Part shown: positions 61,435-64,000 of the stretch, piece by piece
Layout of the letters: the number at the start of each line of letters is the position of its first letter
How positions within the stretch are numbered: position 1 is the stretch's first letter
Source of the DNA: Aphodosoma sp051870875
GTDB lineage: Bacteria > Bacteroidota > Bacteroidia > Bacteroidales > Paludibacteraceae
NCBI GenBank assembly: GCA_051870875.1
Contig: JBJECG010000058.1
Coordinates: forward strand, 1 to 64,000
DNA: 64,000 bases
Reading direction: 5' to 3'
Notes under the pieces: generated by a model
The model's input: the letters and a program-made list of their open reading frames with translations, nothing else
Database searches by the model: none
Told to the model about the DNA's origin: nothing
Position numbers and translations under genes: made by a program

Positions 61435-62138
61435 GCCGTCATCAACACCCTCAACTCATCTTCCGTCAGGAACTCACGCTCCTTTACATTGGGGCTGACG
61501 TGGAACTGCGCAAACAGATTGCGTGAAATTGGCCCAGTATAGTGCGCTCGCATCACTACATCTTTCAGCCACATGCAGTTAGACCAAATACTACCGTTCT
61601 GCAATCCTCTGTCGGTGGAAAGATACACGGCAAACTCCTTGATACAATCGGGAGTAAGTTCAAGTATAGACAAATCACTGCGTTTGTAATTCGCCTTGAT
61701 GAATGCTGACACATGATTTCTTGCCCGAACCCTTGCCAAGTAGGTGGCCTTTACACGGTCAGTTCCTACACGTTTTTGAAAAGTGGCGTTGTCCTTGTCA
61801 AACGCTCCGAGCAATGTCTCATACTCGCTACCGATTCCTTGGAAAGCGTTGCGTACCATTTCAGCCGTAACGAATGCTTCACGGTCGGATGATTTTTGAT
61901 AGTGTTTGATAATTTGCGCCTTGATGTTGTCAAGGGCGAGGTTGATGTCCCGTGCCTCGCGGCTCTTGCCTTTCGCCTTGTTCCCTTTCACGTCCCAAAG
62001 CGTCTTGGGGATGCTCTGCTTGCAGCTGAACTGCGCCACAGTCCCGTTGATTGTAACCCGTCCCATGATGGGGACAATACCGTTTTTCTCCTTGCTGCCG
62101 TTCACGTAGAACAGCACTTTGAATGTGCTTCTTGCCAT
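61425..62138 (-). pseudogene. Tyrosine integrase, N-terminal part, truncated
   Basis: From ATG 62138 (MARSTFKVLFYVNGSKEKN), about 230 residues cover the arm-binding domain (VNGSKEKNGIVPIMGRVTIN, QFSCKQSIPKTLWD) and the SAM-like core-binding domain (ILELTPDCIKEFAVYLS). It reaches the first catalytic helix (REFLTEDELRVLM) then breaks off; the catalytic R-H-R-Y residues are absent. The frame is open upstream to 62228 through a poly-A run but the conserved start is 62138. Cannot be active. Same strand and direction as the relaxase fragment it is joined to. Confidence 0.75.
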
Positions 62139-62143
62139 ACTTA

Positions 62144-62165
62144 TTTTTTTTTTTTTTTTTTTTTT
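62144..62165. repeat. 22-base T (minus-strand A) homopolymer
   Basis: Twenty-two T residues on the plus strand, so 22 A lie between the integrase promoter and its ATG on the minus strand. Such runs are prone to slippage in replication and sequencing. Confidence 0.9.
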
Positions 62166-62170
62166 GATTG

Positions 62171-62178
62171 CAAAGTTA
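62171..62178 (-). promoter_or_regulatory. Putative -7 box of the integrase remnant
   Basis: Minus strand TAACTTTG. The start would be about 62164, at the edge of the poly-A run. No good -33 box is seen. Confidence 0.5.
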
Positions 62179-62262
62179 ATTATCAACGAGTTAGACCTTG
62201 ATAAGCCAAATGTAGCCAAACGAAGCAACTTTCACGACTATGTGTTAAAAATCACTTTCCGG

Positions 62263-62320
62263 CGGGTAACGATTTGAAAACCGTTCTACTTCATAAATCC
62301 GCTTTCCTTTGCGTTACCCG
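62263..62320. repeat. Inverted repeat near the element end
   Basis: CGGGTAACG (62263-62271) and its exact complement (62312-62320), 40 bp apart. It lies upstream of the integrase start, where arm or core sites of an attachment region are expected. Assignment as att is a guess. Confidence 0.35.
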
Positions 62321-62420
62321 ATTTTTCCCCCTTGTCATCATTAGGCTCCGTAAATTCCTTTGTACTAGGATATTTGACGCCATTTCTCCCTTTTTATTCG
62401 TTTATTCCAGAGATTTTCCG

Positions 62421-62428
62421 TAACTTTG
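62421..62428 (+). promoter_or_regulatory. Putative -7 box of the S41 peptidase gene
   Basis: TAACTTTG at 62421-62428, start near 62435, about 33 bases before the ATG. No clear -33 TTG. Confidence 0.5.
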
Positions 62429-62467
62429 CCAGTCAGATGGATGAAGTGTAAATATCATACAACAGGC

Positions 62468-64000
62468 ATGGACAGATATATTGGAATAATAATTGTGCTG
62501 TTGACAAGCGTTGCCGCGTTCGGACAGCGTACGAAAACTGAGCCCGATGCTGTAAAATTGGCCCAGCTGCTCTTTTACATCGACAATTTCTATGTCGATA
62601 CGGTCGATACGCATGTCCTTGCCGAGAAAGCCGTCATACACATGTTGAAGGAGTTGGATCCTCACAGCTCATATATATCGGAAAAGGACGTGGCACGGGC
62701 TAACGAACACATTCAGGGCAACTTTGAAGGCATAGGTATATCTTATCAGATGTTGAATGACACCGTTGTTGTCAATCAGACCATAGCCGGATGCCCTGCC
62801 GAAAAAGCCGGTATCTTACCCGGTGACCGTCTGTTGAAGGTCGATACCGCTACGATTGCCGGTGTAAAGAAAAGTATAGGCGAAATTCCGGTATTGATAC
62901 GGGGTCCGAAAGGCTCGAAAGTGGAAATCACGGCATTGCGCCCAGGTGAGAGTGAACCGATGACGTTCCGTATCGTTCGCGACAAGATTCCGATTCATTC
63001 TGTGGATGCTGCTTATTTTGTTGACGAAGGAATCGGATATATCAAAACCAACAGTTTCTCCGCCACCACTTCTGCTGAGATAGGTGAAGCTCTGTCAAAA
63101 CTGCGGAAACAGGGCGGATTGCAGTCGCTCGTCATCGACTTGCAAGGTAATGGCGGTGGTGTGATGTCGGCGGCAATCGATATGGTCAACCGTTTCCTCG
63201 ATCCCGGCAGGCTGATCGTATATACTCAGGGCGAACACCAGAGGAGGGAAGAAGCCAGGTCCAATGCCTCCGGCAGCAAACTTACAACCATCCCTTTGGT
63301 AGTCCTGACAGACGAATATTCTGCTTCTGCATCCGAAATCGTGGCCGGTGCCCTGCAGGACTGGGACAGGGCCATTGTCATAGGACGCCGTACATTCGGC
63401 AAGGGTCTGGTCCAACGCCCGTTCCGAATGACCGATGGATCCGAGGTCCGTCTGACTATAGCGCGGTATTACACCCCGTCTGGCCGTAATATCCAGAAAC
63501 CTTATGCCGAAGGTGCCGACAGCTACTACCGTGATATCGAAGAGCGTTACCGCCATGGCGAGATGGTTCATCCCGACAGTGTACATTTCCCCGATTCCCT
63601 GAAATACAAGACCATGCTCGAAGGTCGCACTGTATATGGCGGAGGCGGTATCTTCCCGGATATATTCATACCGTTGGATACTGCCAGATACCCACGTTAT
63701 TACCGCCAGATTGTGGCAAAAGGCATTTTCAACCGTACAATATCGGATTATGTTGACCATAACCGAAAATCCCTCAACCGCCAGTATCCTACTTTCGGGA
63801 AATTCGACAGCCAATTTTCGATACCCGATGATATTGTCACCGACATTCATGCCAAGGCCGTTGCCGACAGCGTGAAGTATGCCGATGAAAGCCACGGATC
63901 CGAACGTATATTGAAGCGGCAGGCAAAGGCCCTCGTGGCACAGTCGCTTTTCGGTACGGAATATTACTACCGAGTTATGAACAGTGAAAACGATGCCTTG
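62468..64000 (+). CDS. S41 C-terminal-processing peptidase (partial, runs off the window)
   Basis: 511 codons with no stop before the window ends. Signal peptide (about 1-19, FGQ), then an N-terminal helical cap, a PDZ domain (about 80-165: GNFEGIGISYQML, AEKAGILPGDRLLKVD) and the S41 protease core with DLQGNGGGV, the catalytic Ser in SASASEIVAGAL and Lys in FGKGLVQ. It resembles tail-specific proteases of Bacteroidota that cut exported proteins. Start ATG 62468 follows a -7 box by about 40 bp. Confidence 0.9.
   Translation, partial: MDRYIGIIIVLLTSVAAFGQRTKTEPDAVKLAQLLFYIDNFYVDTVDTHVLAEKAVIHMLKELDPHSSYISEKDVARANEHIQGNFEGIGISYQMLNDTVVVNQTIAGCPAEKAGILPGDRLLKVDTATIAGVKKSIGEIPVLIRGPKGSKVEITALRPGESEPMTFRIVRDKIPIHSVDAAYFVDEGIGYIKTNSFSATTSAEIGEALSKLRKQGGLQSLVIDLQGNGGGVMSAAIDMVNRFLDPGRLIVYTQGEHQRREEARSNASGSKLTTIPLVVLTDEYSASASEIVAGALQDWDRAIVIGRRTFGKGLVQRPFRMTDGSEVRLTIARYYTPSGRNIQKPYAEGADSYYRDIEERYRHGEMVHPDSVHFPDSLKYKTMLEGRTVYGGGGIFPDIFIPLDTARYPRYYRQIVAKGIFNRTISDYVDHNRKSLNRQYPTFGKFDSQFSIPDDIVTDIHAKAVADSVKYADESHGSERILKRQAKALVAQSLFGTEYYYRVMNSENDAL

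Noticed and set aside
51510..62460. Direct repeats flanking the defence island as att sites
   Set aside because: Reading both edges by eye gave no convincing matching repeat; a computed comparison would be needed.

Overview
The window looks like a chromosomal segment of a gut Bacteroidales bacterium, probably close to Muribaculaceae. Promoters have the Bacteroidota form (TTG, 19-20 bp, TAnnTTTG). There are lipoproteins, a giant secreted protein with a type IX secretion-like C-terminus, integrase and relaxase remnants of Bacteroides-type mobile elements, and the ribosomal gene order rpsL-rpsG-fusA-S10-spc-alpha without tuf. Order is assigned with good confidence, family with low confidence. 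No tRNA, rRNA or CRISPR array was seen.

Layout. 1-0.9 kb: decayed end of a mobile element (double helix-turn-helix protein and a 27-codon integrase stump). 0.9-3.3 kb: minus-strand hipB-hipA-vat operon. 3.6-9.5 kb: housekeeping genes on the minus strand (serC; rlmN-ispG behind a structured leader; a glycosyltransferase and DUF2147 pair). 9.5-13.5 kb: a frameshifted small gene, a lipoprotein, and a carboxyltransferase/biotin-carrier pair. 13.8-32.1 kb: one long ribosomal, secretion and transcription gene array of 33 genes ending in tandem terminators, with three structured gaps inside it. 32.4-35.5 kb: minus-strand trio of SDR, old-yellow-enzyme and steroid-5-alpha-reductase-like genes. This matches the set known in gut Bacteroidota for turning 3-oxo-delta4 bile acids into isoallo bile acids. 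36.0-50.4 kb: envelope and secreted functions (metallopeptidase lipoprotein; 2669-residue surface protein behind a promoter with a 10-G tract; FKBP; TPM protein; LemA; outer-membrane barrel). 50.4-51.4 kb: fbaA.

51.8-60.9 kb is an AT-richer defence island: a small HTH controller, type III restriction-modification (mod, res), a ParB-like protein translationally coupled to a Dam-type methylase, and an AlbA_2/Schlafen-type regulator. It abuts a collapsed mobile element (relaxase C-terminus joined to integrase N-terminus), which suggests it arrived as cargo. The last gene is a C-terminal-processing protease that runs off the window.

The strongest candidates for follow-up are the ParB-Dam module in the island, the steroid/bile-acid cluster, the poly-G promoter, and the conserved-looking hairpins inside the ribosomal array.
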